This document shows, in pieces, positions 38,193 through 46,674 of a stretch of 64,000 nucleotides of DNA (position 1 is its first letter; every line of letters begins with the position of its first letter). The stretch is from contig NZ_BBWV01000001.1 of NCBI RefSeq assembly GCF_000974785.1, positions 1,922,001-1,986,000 on the forward strand. Direction: 5' to 3'. The notes beneath the pieces are model-generated. The model did no database searches. It was not told the DNA's origin and worked only from the letters and a program-made list of their open reading frames with translations. Both the position numbers and the translations under genes were made by a program. The DNA comes from Flavihumibacter petaseus NBRC 106054. Its GTDB lineage: Bacteria; Bacteroidota; Bacteroidia; Chitinophagales; Chitinophagaceae.

Positions 38193-40017
38193 GTGGCAGA
38201 GGAACCTGGTGGCCGCAGTACTTGCAGTCGCTTCCGCCAAGGTGAGCGGACAGGTGGCTTTTGATCATAGTGCTACCGTTCATCCGCAAGCCAAAGGCTT
38301 TGTGCATGCTATGGGGCAAAAGATCGTTGATGGCAGTGGTAATGATCTTTTGATCCGGTCCATCGGCCTGGGGGGCTGGATGTTGCAGGAGGGCTATATG
38401 TTGCGGCTCCGACAGGAGGGGCAACAATACAAGATACGGGAGCGGATCGAAAAGCTTGTGGGTGAAGAAAAAGCTGAGCTATTTTATCAGGCATGGCGTG
38501 ACAATCACTGTACGCGTACTGATGTCGATTCACTGAAATCATGGGGTTTCAATGCCGTGCGGCTTCCTATGCATTTTGCGCTATATACGCTGCCCGTTGA
38601 AAAGGAACCTGTAGCCGGAAAACAAACCTGGCTGGAAGAAGGTTTCCGTAGAACCGATAGTCTCCTTGCCTGGTGCCGCGCCAGCGGGATCTACCTGATC
38701 CTTGACCTGCATGCCGCGCCAGGGGGGCAGGGGAATGACCTGAATATAGCAGACCGCAATCCGGATCTGCCTTCCTTGTGGCAATCTGCGGCCAACCGTG
38801 AAAAAACAGTTGCCCTCTGGAAAAAACTTGCGGAACGATACCGTGATGAAACCTGGATAGGTGCCTATGACATTATCAATGAGCCAAATTGGGGATTCAC
38901 CGACCCTGAGCGTGACAAGAATGGCACACAGGAACCAAATAATGCACCGCTGCGGGAGTTGCTGGTGAATATCACGAACGCCATCCGGTCGGTCGACAGA
39001 AATCATATGATTATCATCGAGGGAAATGGCTGGGGAAACAATTATCGTGGTGTTTTTCCGCCTTGGGATAAGAATCTCGCGGTGAGCTTTCACAAATACT
39101 GGAATTATAATGACCTGAATGCAATCAGGAATATGCTGGAGACCCGAAGTCGCTACGATGTGCCTGTATGGGTCGGTGAAACAGGGGAGAATTCCAATGT
39201 CTGGTTCCGTGATGCGGTCAAATTGCTCGAATCGCAACAGATCGGGTGGGCGTGGTGGCCCCTGAAAAAACTGGGAACCAATAACCCGTTGGAAGTACCG
39301 GCACCAACGGGTTATGAACAACTGCTGAAACACTGGCAGAAAAATGCACCGGCACCGGATGACTCATGGACCATTCTGAAGGCGCTTGCGACCAATACCA
39401 GGATCGACAAAAATCTGTTGCACTACGATGTGCTGGATGCGCTGTTCCGGCAACAGCATGATCCAACGGCAAGGTCATTTCAGGTGCATGCTCCGCAGCA
39501 ATTCCGGCTGGCGGCTGATGCCCTGAAAAGTTCTGCCCCGATCACCATACCCGCAGTGGCATATGATCTTGGGCCGTCGGGAGTCGCCTATTTCGATCTT
39601 GATTCCGCTGACTACCATGTTTCTCAGACCAACAGCAAAGGAGGAAACCTGGGCCGCCAGTATAGGAATGATGGTGTGGATGTTTACCGTGACAGTACCA
39701 GCGGCTATTTTTATGTCGGGCATACCGAAGTGGGTGAATGGCTTCAGTATACCTTTCAGGTACCTGCGGCCGGGAAGTACAGAATAAGTTTTTTGGCAGC
39801 GGCGCCGGAGCCGGGAACAAGTTTCCGCCTGGCAATAAATGGAAAACCTGCTGCGGAAATGTTTAGTGTTGCGGCAACGGGGTCGGAAACCAGCTGGAAA
39901 GAACTGCCCGGAGAAGTGCTGACATTACCTGCGGGGGAAGCGAAGCTTCGCCTGACGACAGTAAGCGGGGGCTACCAACTGGCTGCGATCATGCTTCAAC
40001 CCGTTAAGAAACAATAA
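38179..40017 (+). CDS. GH5-family glycoside hydrolase with C-terminal CBM6-like module
   Basis: This 612-residue secreted enzyme has a signal peptide (1-24). The TIM-barrel of glycoside hydrolase family 5 covers about 40-400. The acid/base is Glu235 in the motif IINEPNWG, and the nucleophile is Glu334 in VWVGETGENS. The C-terminal 140 or so residues resemble CBM6 (VGHTEVGEWLQYTFQVPAAG). The family includes cellulases, mannanases and other beta-glycanases; the subfamily cannot be set by eye. With the GH30 gene 23 bases downstream, a beta-glucan substrate is plausible. The start overlaps the end of the fused hydrolase/deacetylase gene. Confidence 0.88.
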   Translation: MKRNRWQRNLVAAVLAVASAKVSGQVAFDHSATVHPQAKGFVHAMGQKIVDGSGNDLLIRSIGLGGWMLQEGYMLRLRQEGQQYKIRERIEKLVGEEKAELFYQAWRDNHCTRTDVDSLKSWGFNAVRLPMHFALYTLPVEKEPVAGKQTWLEEGFRRTDSLLAWCRASGIYLILDLHAAPGGQGNDLNIADRNPDLPSLWQSAANREKTVALWKKLAERYRDETWIGAYDIINEPNWGFTDPERDKNGTQEPNNAPLRELLVNITNAIRSVDRNHMIIIEGNGWGNNYRGVFPPWDKNLAVSFHKYWNYNDLNAIRNMLETRSRYDVPVWVGETGENSNVWFRDAVKLLESQQIGWAWWPLKKLGTNNPLEVPAPTGYEQLLKHWQKNAPAPDDSWTILKALATNTRIDKNLLHYDVLDALFRQQHDPTARSFQVHAPQQFRLAADALKSSAPITIPAVAYDLGPSGVAYFDLDSADYHVSQTNSKGGNLGRQYRNDGVDVYRDSTSGYFYVGHTEVGEWLQYTFQVPAAGKYRISFLAAAPEPGTSFRLAINGKPAAEMFSVAATGSETSWKELPGEVLTLPAGEAKLRLTTVSGGYQLAAIMLQPVKKQ

Positions 40018-40040
40018 TCGAAACATAAATCTTGCAACAT

Positions 40041-41477
40041 ATGTCATCCATAAAAATCTACAGCGGCCTGTTTAGTTGCCTGCTGATGACGACGACTTTA
40101 CAGGTGATGTCGCAAAATTCGGCAACCGTGTATACCACGGCAAAAGGCACCCCGATGCGGCTTGCAGAAAGCGGGAAACTGGAATTCAAGCCCTTCGGAC
40201 AACCGGTAGAAACACAGATTTGCATTTTTGTGGATGATGACCGCTCCTTCCAGACATTTATGGGAATTGGTGGTGCGTTGACTGATGCCTCTGCTGAGGT
40301 CTATGCCAAACTGCCGACTGATAAACAACGCGAGCTGATCAAAGCTTATTATGATCCGGTCAACGGAATAGGTTACCGGCTGGCCAGGACAAATATTGCC
40401 AGTTGCGATTTTTCCAGCGGGAGCTACACTTATGTTTCGGAGAAAGACGCAGAACTGAAAAGTTTTAACATACAGCATGACCGGCAATACAAGATTCCAC
40501 TCATTAAGGCGGCGACACAGGCAGCCGGAGGTAAACTTCCGCTTTATGTGAGTCCATGGAGCCCTCCTGCATGGATGAAAGACAACAATAGCCTTATCCA
40601 GGGCGGAAAATTACTGCCGCAATACAGGCAGGCCTGGGCCAATCATTACGTAAAGTTCATCCAGTCTTATGAGGCGGAGGGCATGCCGGTGTGGGGACTT
40701 TCCGTTCAGAATGAGCCGATGGCGAAGCAACGATGGGAAAGCTGTATTTATACAGCAGAGGAGGAGCGGGATTTTATCCGGGACTATCTTGGACCTACCC
40801 TGGAACGGTCAGGAATGGGAGAGAAAAAGCTAATTGCCTGGGACCATAACCGCGACCTGCTTTACCAGCGGGCCAGCACTTTGCTGAAAGACGCAGCCGC
40901 CGCGCGGTATGTTTGGGGAATAGGTTTTCACTGGTATGAAACCTGGACCGGCAGTGCCATGCAGTTTGAGAATCTGAAACGCGTACAGGAGTCTTTTCCC
41001 GACAAGAACCTGATTTTTACGGAAGGCTGCGTTGAAAAGTTCGATTTCAAGCGCGTGAATGACTGGACATTGGGTGAACGTTATGGATTGTCGATGATCG
41101 GTGATTTCAATGCCGGCACCGTAGCCTGGACAGACTGGAATATTCTGCTTGATGAAAACGGAGGACCCAACCATGTCGGGAATTTCTGTTTTGCCCCGGT
41201 AATCGCAGATACCCGCAATGGAAGCCTTATCTATACCAACGCTTATTACTATATCGGCCACTTTTCGAAGTTCCTGCAACCGGGCGCGAAAAGGATTGTG
41301 GCATCCAGCAACCGGGACCTGCTGCAAACCACAGCTTTCCGGAACCCTGATGGCACCCTGGTTGTTGTAGTGATGAATACAAGTGATAATACGCTTGATT
41401 TTCAGCTCTGGAAAAATGGCAACGCTGCTCCTGCGAAAAGCCTTCCGCATTCTATGATGACGTTTCTGATACGTTAA
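40041..41477 (+). CDS. GH30-family glycoside hydrolase
   Basis: This 478-residue secreted enzyme has a signal peptide (1-24, ending VMSQ). The GH30 barrel shows QTFMGIGGALTDASAEVYAKL near its start, the acid/base Glu225 in SVQNEPMAKQ, and the nucleophile Glu328 in LIFTEGCVEKF. The small C-terminal beta domain ends in MMTFLIR. GH30 includes glucosylceramidases and beta-1,6-glucanases. Bacteroidota members next to other glucanases are often beta-1,6-glucanases, but this is inference. The ATG at 40041 is preferred over a TTG at 40032. It is probably co-transcribed with the two genes before it. Confidence 0.9.
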   Translation: MSSIKIYSGLFSCLLMTTTLQVMSQNSATVYTTAKGTPMRLAESGKLEFKPFGQPVETQICIFVDDDRSFQTFMGIGGALTDASAEVYAKLPTDKQRELIKAYYDPVNGIGYRLARTNIASCDFSSGSYTYVSEKDAELKSFNIQHDRQYKIPLIKAATQAAGGKLPLYVSPWSPPAWMKDNNSLIQGGKLLPQYRQAWANHYVKFIQSYEAEGMPVWGLSVQNEPMAKQRWESCIYTAEEERDFIRDYLGPTLERSGMGEKKLIAWDHNRDLLYQRASTLLKDAAAARYVWGIGFHWYETWTGSAMQFENLKRVQESFPDKNLIFTEGCVEKFDFKRVNDWTLGERYGLSMIGDFNAGTVAWTDWNILLDENGGPNHVGNFCFAPVIADTRNGSLIYTNAYYYIGHFSKFLQPGAKRIVASSNRDLLQTTAFRNPDGTLVVVVMNTSDNTLDFQLWKNGNAAPAKSLPHSMMTFLIR

Positions 41478-41492
41478 TCTAAAACAAGTACC

Positions 41493-42428
41493 ATGTTAGG
41501 TCAGATTATAAAAACTTCCGAAAGCGACTGGCAGGTGCGCTATGAAAGAATCTTACCACATCCAATTCATGACGTTTGGACCACTATCACACATCCGGAC
41601 CTGATGCAATACTGGTTCACAGACATTGATATGGATTTCCGCGAAGGCGGCACCATAAAGATTTACTTCCGCGATCAGGATAAAACGCTATCTACTGCAA
41701 CGATCCTGAATATCCAGGCACCCAATCAATTCAGTTATAATTGGGAAGGGGAGCAGGCTGTGTGGGACCTGGTGCAGATCGATTCCGCAACTACGCAACT
41801 GACTTTGACCTATTCCAAATTGTCAACGGAAATGGTTAAACGTGTGCCTGCAGGCTGGCATGCGTTGCTGGATCGACTGGATGCAACGCTGAACGGGCAA
41901 CGAATGCGTTATCCCTTTGGTGCGGAGCAGGACAATGCGGTATTGCAGCAGTTGCAGGTTCGATATGCCAATCAGCTTTCCGAACAATATCCGGACCAGG
42001 AAAGCGGAAAATCGGTAGTGCTGGAGAAAGTATTTGACGCGGCACCCGGAAAAATCTGGAAAGCATTGACAGATAAGGGGGAAATGAGGAAATGGTATTT
42101 TGACCTTAGTGATTTCAGGGCGGAGCCGGGATTTCAATTTAGTTTTCCCGGTCAGGGGGCGAAAGGTGAACAATACATGCATCGCTGTGAAGTACTGGAA
42201 GCAGTGCCTGAGCGAAGGCTCCGGTATAGTTGGGCTTACGATGGGCATCGCGGCTATTCGGTTTTAACTTTCCTGCTGAAGCCGGAGGGTGGGGGCACAC
42301 GTTTGAGGCTGACACACCGTGGCCTCGAAACATTCCCCGATGGTCCTGATTTTCAAAGAGAAAGTTTTCAGGCAGGTTGGACCGAATTGATTACCAAACA
42401 TCTCGATATTTATCTGAAGGAGAATTAA
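41493..42428 (+). CDS. Tandem SRPBCC (AHSA1-like) domain protein
   Basis: This 311-residue cytoplasmic protein is made of two START-like AHSA1/SRPBCC domains. The first (about 15-145) has ILPHPIHDVWTTITHPDLMQYWF and the second (about 172-308) has VFDAAPGKIWKALTDKGEMRKWYF. Single-domain relatives are about 140-160 residues, so this is an internal duplication or fusion. The fold binds hydrophobic ligands. It follows the GH30 gene by 15 bases, but a link to glycan use is not obvious. No signal peptide. Confidence 0.85.
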   Translation: MLGQIIKTSESDWQVRYERILPHPIHDVWTTITHPDLMQYWFTDIDMDFREGGTIKIYFRDQDKTLSTATILNIQAPNQFSYNWEGEQAVWDLVQIDSATTQLTLTYSKLSTEMVKRVPAGWHALLDRLDATLNGQRMRYPFGAEQDNAVLQQLQVRYANQLSEQYPDQESGKSVVLEKVFDAAPGKIWKALTDKGEMRKWYFDLSDFRAEPGFQFSFPGQGAKGEQYMHRCEVLEAVPERRLRYSWAYDGHRGYSVLTFLLKPEGGGTRLRLTHRGLETFPDGPDFQRESFQAGWTELITKHLDIYLKEN

Positions 42429-42483
42429 TAAATTCGACGTGAGTCCGGCCCGGAAACTGCTTTTTTCTCCTTAAATCAACACC

Positions 42484-43077
42484 ATGAAAAGCATCGGCCA
42501 GTTTGTTAAGAACACCATTATCGGAGGTCTGTTGCTGATGATCCCCCTGGTTTGCGTTATTCTCGTGGGTGGTAAAGCCCTCCAATTGGTGAGGAAACTT
42601 ATCTCCCCGATTACAAACAGGCTGCAGGATAGAAACATTGCCGGCGTTGGGCTGGGTTTTATTCTGACGGCTGTGGTTTTGATATTCCTTTGTTTCATCG
42701 CAGGGCTGCTGATGAAAACACCTACTGCGAAAAAATTCAAACAATTCCTGGAGAACCAGGTGCTGGTGTATATCCCGGGCTATTTTTACATACAGGCGAT
42801 ATCCAATGAGAAGCTGGATACGGCGGCAACAAGCAACTGGAAACCAGCTGTTTTTATAGCAGATGAAAATGAAACCATTTGTTTTGTAACGGACGAATCA
42901 CCCGGACACTATTCGATTTATATACCGGCTTGTCCTTCGCCTTCAACAGGCTCAGTTGTGTCGCGGAAAAAAGAAGACGTGCGTTTGCTGCCAATTACGG
43001 TGCCGGAAGCCCTCAGTATGATCAGGCAATTTGGCAAGGGTGCCGCTACTGCCGTAGAAAAGCGGATGCCGAACTAA
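42484..43077 (+). CDS. DUF502 family membrane protein
   Basis: This 197-residue protein has two membrane helices at about residues 10-30 and 56-79, followed by a soluble domain with KKFKQFLENQVLVYIPGYFYIQAI. This is the layout of DUF502 (PF04367). The function of the family is unknown. The downstream region to 43224 holds a T-rich run without a hairpin. Confidence 0.8.
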   Translation: MKSIGQFVKNTIIGGLLLMIPLVCVILVGGKALQLVRKLISPITNRLQDRNIAGVGLGFILTAVVLIFLCFIAGLLMKTPTAKKFKQFLENQVLVYIPGYFYIQAISNEKLDTAATSNWKPAVFIADENETICFVTDESPGHYSIYIPACPSPSTGSVVSRKKEDVRLLPITVPEALSMIRQFGKGAATAVEKRMPN

Positions 43078-43224
43078 TCTTTTTTTCCAAAATTAATTGA
43101 GCTATATTTAAGCAGGTTTTCATCCCCTGTTACTCCGTACTATTCCTTCCCCCCTTTGTCTCTGAGTAGCAATAACCAGTAAATGGTTAGGTGTTTTGCG
43201 ATGCATTATTGAAAATCGATTCAT

Positions 43225-43980
43225 ATGAGAAAGTTCACCGTATGGGTAGTGCCACCCGTATTGGCCCTGTTGTCTTGCGGTACCAGCAAGAAACTTGAAA
43301 AAGCGATGGCTGACAATGCGCAGCTTCAATCGCAGGTTACGGCGTTGAATCAGAAGGTAACCACTTACGAAGCCGATATCACCCGTCTGAAAGAGGAAAA
43401 TCTACAGTATGGTAAGGAGGCGCAGGAATGCCGGGAAGTACAAGCGGCGATCGAGCGCAATCTTCAGCAAATGAACGACGCACTTGCAGCGAATTCCTCA
43501 ACATTCCGGAAGATCAGGGATCGGGCTGAGGCTGACCTCGAACAGCTTGGAAATGCGGGCGCAACAGTTACGTATGACCAGGGATTGGTACGGATTTCCA
43601 TGAATGACCGGCTGCTATTCAAAAGCGGCAGTGCCGTATTAAGTAAGGATGGTATTGATGCCTTGCAGGTAATTGCCAATATACTCAATGAATATCCAAA
43701 ACTGAAAACATACGTAGTAGGTAATACGGACGATGTTTCGGTTCGGTCAGGATTCAAAGATAACTGGTCGCTCAGCACGGAAAGAGCAAATTCCATTGTT
43801 CGCATTCTCCGTGATAAATACCAGGTAGATCCTTCTCGGCTGGTATCCGGAGGAATGGGGAAATACAATCCGGTTGCTGATAACAGTACGCCCGAAGGAA
43901 AGGCTTTGAACCGGAGGACAGATTTTGTATTGAATCCCGATTTTTCCCGTCTCTGGGAAGTCGCCCAGGAACAACAGTAA
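43225..43980 (+). CDS. OmpA family lipoprotein with coiled coil
   Basis: This 251-residue lipoprotein has a lipobox ALLSCG at about residues 14-19. A heptad-like coiled coil covers about 22-90 (ADNAQLQSQVTALNQKVTTY). An OmpA-type peptidoglycan-binding domain covers about 118-245, with NTDDVSVRSG, LSTERANSIV and LNRRTDFVL. The usual HTDNxG is altered to NTDDVSV with a short insertion. It probably anchors the outer membrane to peptidoglycan, or acts as a spacer. The 147 bases upstream contain no certain promoter; a TATATTTA near 43100 is a near match to the -7 box. Confidence 0.88.
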   Translation: MRKFTVWVVPPVLALLSCGTSKKLEKAMADNAQLQSQVTALNQKVTTYEADITRLKEENLQYGKEAQECREVQAAIERNLQQMNDALAANSSTFRKIRDRAEADLEQLGNAGATVTYDQGLVRISMNDRLLFKSGSAVLSKDGIDALQVIANILNEYPKLKTYVVGNTDDVSVRSGFKDNWSLSTERANSIVRILRDKYQVDPSRLVSGGMGKYNPVADNSTPEGKALNRRTDFVLNPDFSRLWEVAQEQQ

Positions 43981-44009
43981 ACCTTTTCAATTATCGTAAA
44001 CCAACCATT

Positions 44010-44978
44010 ATGATCCGTCATCAAAAAACCTTAGCCGGTCTCAGTTTGCTGCTGGTGATCTGGACCTTTATGCCGGTAATGGCAGATGCTCAGCATCGCC
44101 GTCCGGCTGGCGGCGGAGGCGGTGCCCGGCCTCATCCGGCCCCGGCCAATAACAGACCATCGCATAATAGCCGCCCGGCCACCAACAACCGGCCAGCCAA
44201 TAATTCCCGTCCGGCTAATAACAGTGGCACGCGCAATAATAATTCCGTTAATAACAATGCCTCCCGCGAGGTAAACAAGAACAAAAACAATATCAACAAC
44301 AACAGCGGTAACCGCAACAGCGGAAACACCAATATCAGTGGTAATACGCGGAACGTTGACAAGAGCCGTGATGTAAATATCAATATCGATAACAGTAAAA
44401 CCTTTAACAACTACAATCAGCGCAACACCGTGGTGCGGCCACGCCCGGTAAGCTATTATCCAAGACCACCATATTATTGGGGTGGCAGGCGGTATTACTG
44501 TTATCACCCTTATGTGTACAGGCCATTTGTGCCTTATGCTGCCTGGGGACCGGCCTGGCATCCCTGGGGCTTTTTTGTAGCCGCACTTGCCACTACGGCA
44601 ATTATCGTCGCCGTTGCAGATGCCCAGTATCACTATGATCAGGGCGTGTGGTATGCTGAAAGCAATGGTGGATATACTGCAGTGGCAGCGCCTGTAGGCG
44701 GAACAGTCACGACGATTCCTGCGAATCATGAAACGGTTGTGGTCAACAATGTGACCAACTATTACTACGCGGGAACTTACTATGAAAAGGATGGTCAGAA
44801 ATATACCGTTGTACCACCACCTGCAGGTGCCGTAGTGGAGAAACTGCCTGAAGGCGGCACTGAGGTCAAGGTAGGTGATCAGACTTATGTGAAGGTGGGT
44901 GAAACTTATTATGCACCGGTTCAGGACGATGGCAAGAATAAATATGAGGTGGTACAGGTGGAGGAAGAAAAGAAGTAG
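44010..44978 (+). CDS. DUF6515 family protein with Asn/Pro-rich segment
   Basis: This 322-residue exported protein has a signal peptide (about 1-28). An Asn/Pro/Arg-rich low-complexity segment (about 30-150) is built of units such as NNRPANNSRPANNS. A Tyr/Pro-rich hinge with YYPRPPYYWGGRRYYCYHPY follows, then one hydrophobic stretch (about 185-202). The C-terminus has two similar SH3-like or hairpin units around NYYYAGTYYEKDGQKYTVV and GDQTYVKVGETYYAPV. The last part matches DUF6515-type proteins of Bacteroidota. A cell-envelope role is likely; no function is known. It begins 29 bases after the OmpA lipoprotein and may be co-transcribed. Confidence 0.78.
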   Translation: MIRHQKTLAGLSLLLVIWTFMPVMADAQHRRPAGGGGGARPHPAPANNRPSHNSRPATNNRPANNSRPANNSGTRNNNSVNNNASREVNKNKNNINNNSGNRNSGNTNISGNTRNVDKSRDVNINIDNSKTFNNYNQRNTVVRPRPVSYYPRPPYYWGGRRYYCYHPYVYRPFVPYAAWGPAWHPWGFFVAALATTAIIVAVADAQYHYDQGVWYAESNGGYTAVAAPVGGTVTTIPANHETVVVNNVTNYYYAGTYYEKDGQKYTVVPPPAGAVVEKLPEGGTEVKVGDQTYVKVGETYYAPVQDDGKNKYEVVQVEEEKK

Positions 44979-44986
44979 AAAGGAAA

Positions 44987-45063
44987 GTTTGAAGTTTGGG
45001 GTTCGTGGTTTGAAGTTGGTGATACAGTTTATGGTTTGAAGTTCTTTAGGGTCAACTTCAAAC
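44987..45063 (+). repeat. Intergenic GTTTGAAGTT repeat cluster with hairpin
   Basis: GTTTGAAGTT occurs at 44987-44996, 45008-45017 and 45034-45043, and its inverse AACTTCAAAC at 45054-45063. The third copy and the inverse form an 11-base stem (45033-45043 with 45054-45064) with a 10-base loop. No long T run follows directly. It may be a small interspersed repeat, a transcript-stabilising hairpin or a terminator for the DUF6515 gene. Confidence 0.7.
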
Positions 45064-45199
45064 CTGACCTCAAACGATTTTTACTCCTATCTGTTTGCCA
45101 AAGTTTTTCCATGGTGGGGATCGGTCGCTGAAGTGGTAAAATGGACAATTGCAACAATCTCCTGCCATCGTTGTTAACTACTTTCTTTAATAGTTACCT

Positions 45200-45994
45200 A
45201 TGGATTTACAACTGGAGGGCAAGAAAGCATTTGTCAGCGGATCAACGGCAGGTATTGGTTATGCGATTGCGGAGCAGTTGCTCGGGGAAGGCGTGGCGGT
45301 AACCATTAATGGACGTACAGATAAATCAGTGCAGGAAGCCGTGGCCGCATTGCAGAAAGACTTCCCGGGCAGGGAGGTGAACGGTATTGCAGCTGACTTT
45401 GCCAATGCCGGCGACGTTTCCCGATTGATCAGCCAGCTTACCGATATTGATATTCTCATCAACAATGCGGGCATATTTGAACCGAAACCTTTTACGGAAA
45501 TACCGGATGAAGACTGGTTCCGGTTTTTTGAAGTAAATGTAATGAGCGGTGTAAGGCTGTCCCGCCATGTATTCCCTAAGCTTCTCGAAAAGAACTGGGG
45601 ACGGATCATATTTATCAGCAGCGAATCGGCTGTTTTTATTCCGGATGAGATGATCCACTATGGTATGACAAAAACGGCACAGCTGGCGATCAGCAGGGGG
45701 CTGGCAGAATTGACGCGCGGAACGGGCGTAACTGTGAATTCGATTCTGCCAGGGCCGACACGTTCAAAAGGAGTTGGTGGATTTCTGGATGATCTTGCGC
45801 GAGCCGGCAATCAAACTGCAGCTACTGTGGAAGAGGACTTCTTTAAAAACATGCGGCCAACTTCACTACTACAGCGTTTTGCAGACGTGAAGGAGGTAGC
45901 GGCTACCGTTGTCTACTATTGCAGCCCGCTGGCATCCGCCACTAATGGGGCATCGATCAGGGTTGAAGGTGGGCTTATCCGTTCAATCCTGTAG
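45200..45994 (+). CDS. SDR family NAD(P)-dependent oxidoreductase
   Basis: This 264-residue cytoplasmic enzyme has the Rossmann glycine motif GSTAGIGYAIAEQL, the NNAG motif (DILINNAGIFEPKP), and the Ser/Tyr/Lys set in IISSESAVFIPDEMIHYGMTKTAQ. The C-terminus is variable but complete. It resembles 3-oxoacyl-ACP reductase-like dehydrogenases; the substrate is unknown. The last 20 bases overlap the 3' end of the opposing HD-domain gene. Confidence 0.9.
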   Translation: MDLQLEGKKAFVSGSTAGIGYAIAEQLLGEGVAVTINGRTDKSVQEAVAALQKDFPGREVNGIAADFANAGDVSRLISQLTDIDILINNAGIFEPKPFTEIPDEDWFRFFEVNVMSGVRLSRHVFPKLLEKNWGRIIFISSESAVFIPDEMIHYGMTKTAQLAISRGLAELTRGTGVTVNSILPGPTRSKGVGGFLDDLARAGNQTAATVEEDFFKNMRPTSLLQRFADVKEVAATVVYYCSPLASATNGASIRVEGGLIRSIL

Positions 45995-46667
45995 GTAGCT
46001 TTCCTTCCCATTCGCGGTAGAACTGATTGAGGAACTGCTCCATGAACTGATGGCGTTCCTGTGCCATAGCGCGACCAGTTGCAGTATTCATTTTGTCTTT
46101 TAACAGCAACAGCTTTTCGTAGAAATGGTTGATAGTTGGTGCATCACTGTTGCGGTATGCCGTAGCATCTGCATAATCAGCCGGAGGCACTGAGGGATCG
46201 TAAAGTTTACGGTTTTTGAAACCGCCGTAATGGAAAGCACGCGCGATTCCTATTGCACCAATGGCGTCAAGCCGGTCAGCATCCTGTATGATATCAAGTT
46301 CGATTGGGCGGTGTGGTGTAGTAGATTTTCCGCCTTTGAAGGAGATGTGTTCAATGATGAAACGGATTTTCTCGATAGTAGCTGCCGGAACGCCCTGAGT
46401 TACCAGGAAGTCACCCGCAATTCGCGGGCCGATTGATTCATCTCCGTCATAAAATTTCGCGTCAGCAATATCGTGCAGCAGCGCGGCCAGTTCGATTACC
46501 AGCTGATCGGCATATTCGTTTTCCGCCATAGTGCGAGCTGTTTTCCAGACGCGCTCGGTGTGAAACCAGTCGTGTCCTGCTTCTGCGTTCTCCAGCGTCT
46601 GTCTCACAAATGAGACGGTATTGTTGATAACGGTTCCCGTGTGCATCATAAAGTTGCAGTGATACAT
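45975..46667 (-). CDS. HD-domain phosphohydrolase (YpgQ/YedJ-like)
   Basis: This protein is about 230 residues long if the ATG at 46667 is used; an ATG at 46649 or 46646 is also possible. The frame extends further upstream into the permease gene, which is unlikely. The HD metal ligands are visible as GHDWFHTERVW, LLHDIADAKF and IQDADRLDAIGAIG, the pattern of the YpgQ/YedJ group. A member of that group hydrolyses nucleoside triphosphates. It is the last gene of a minus-strand group and starts seven bases after the permease stop. Its end overlaps the SDR gene by 20 bases. Confidence 0.88.
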   Translation of the reverse strand: MYHCNFMMHTGTVINNTVSFVRQTLENAEAGHDWFHTERVWKTARTMAENEYADQLVIELAALLHDIADAKFYDGDESIGPRIAGDFLVTQGVPAATIEKIRFIIEHISFKGGKSTTPHRPIELDIIQDADRLDAIGAIGIARAFHYGGFKNRKLYDPSVPPADYADATAYRNSDAPTINHFYEKLLLLKDKMNTATGRAMAQERHQFMEQFLNQFYREWEGKLPTGLNG

Positions 46668-46674
46668 TAAGTAA

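Noticed and set aside
42441-42453. Small TCCGG/CCGGA palindrome after the SRPBCC gene followed by T residues
   Set aside because: The loop would be only one base and the T run starts eleven bases later, so it is not a credible terminator.
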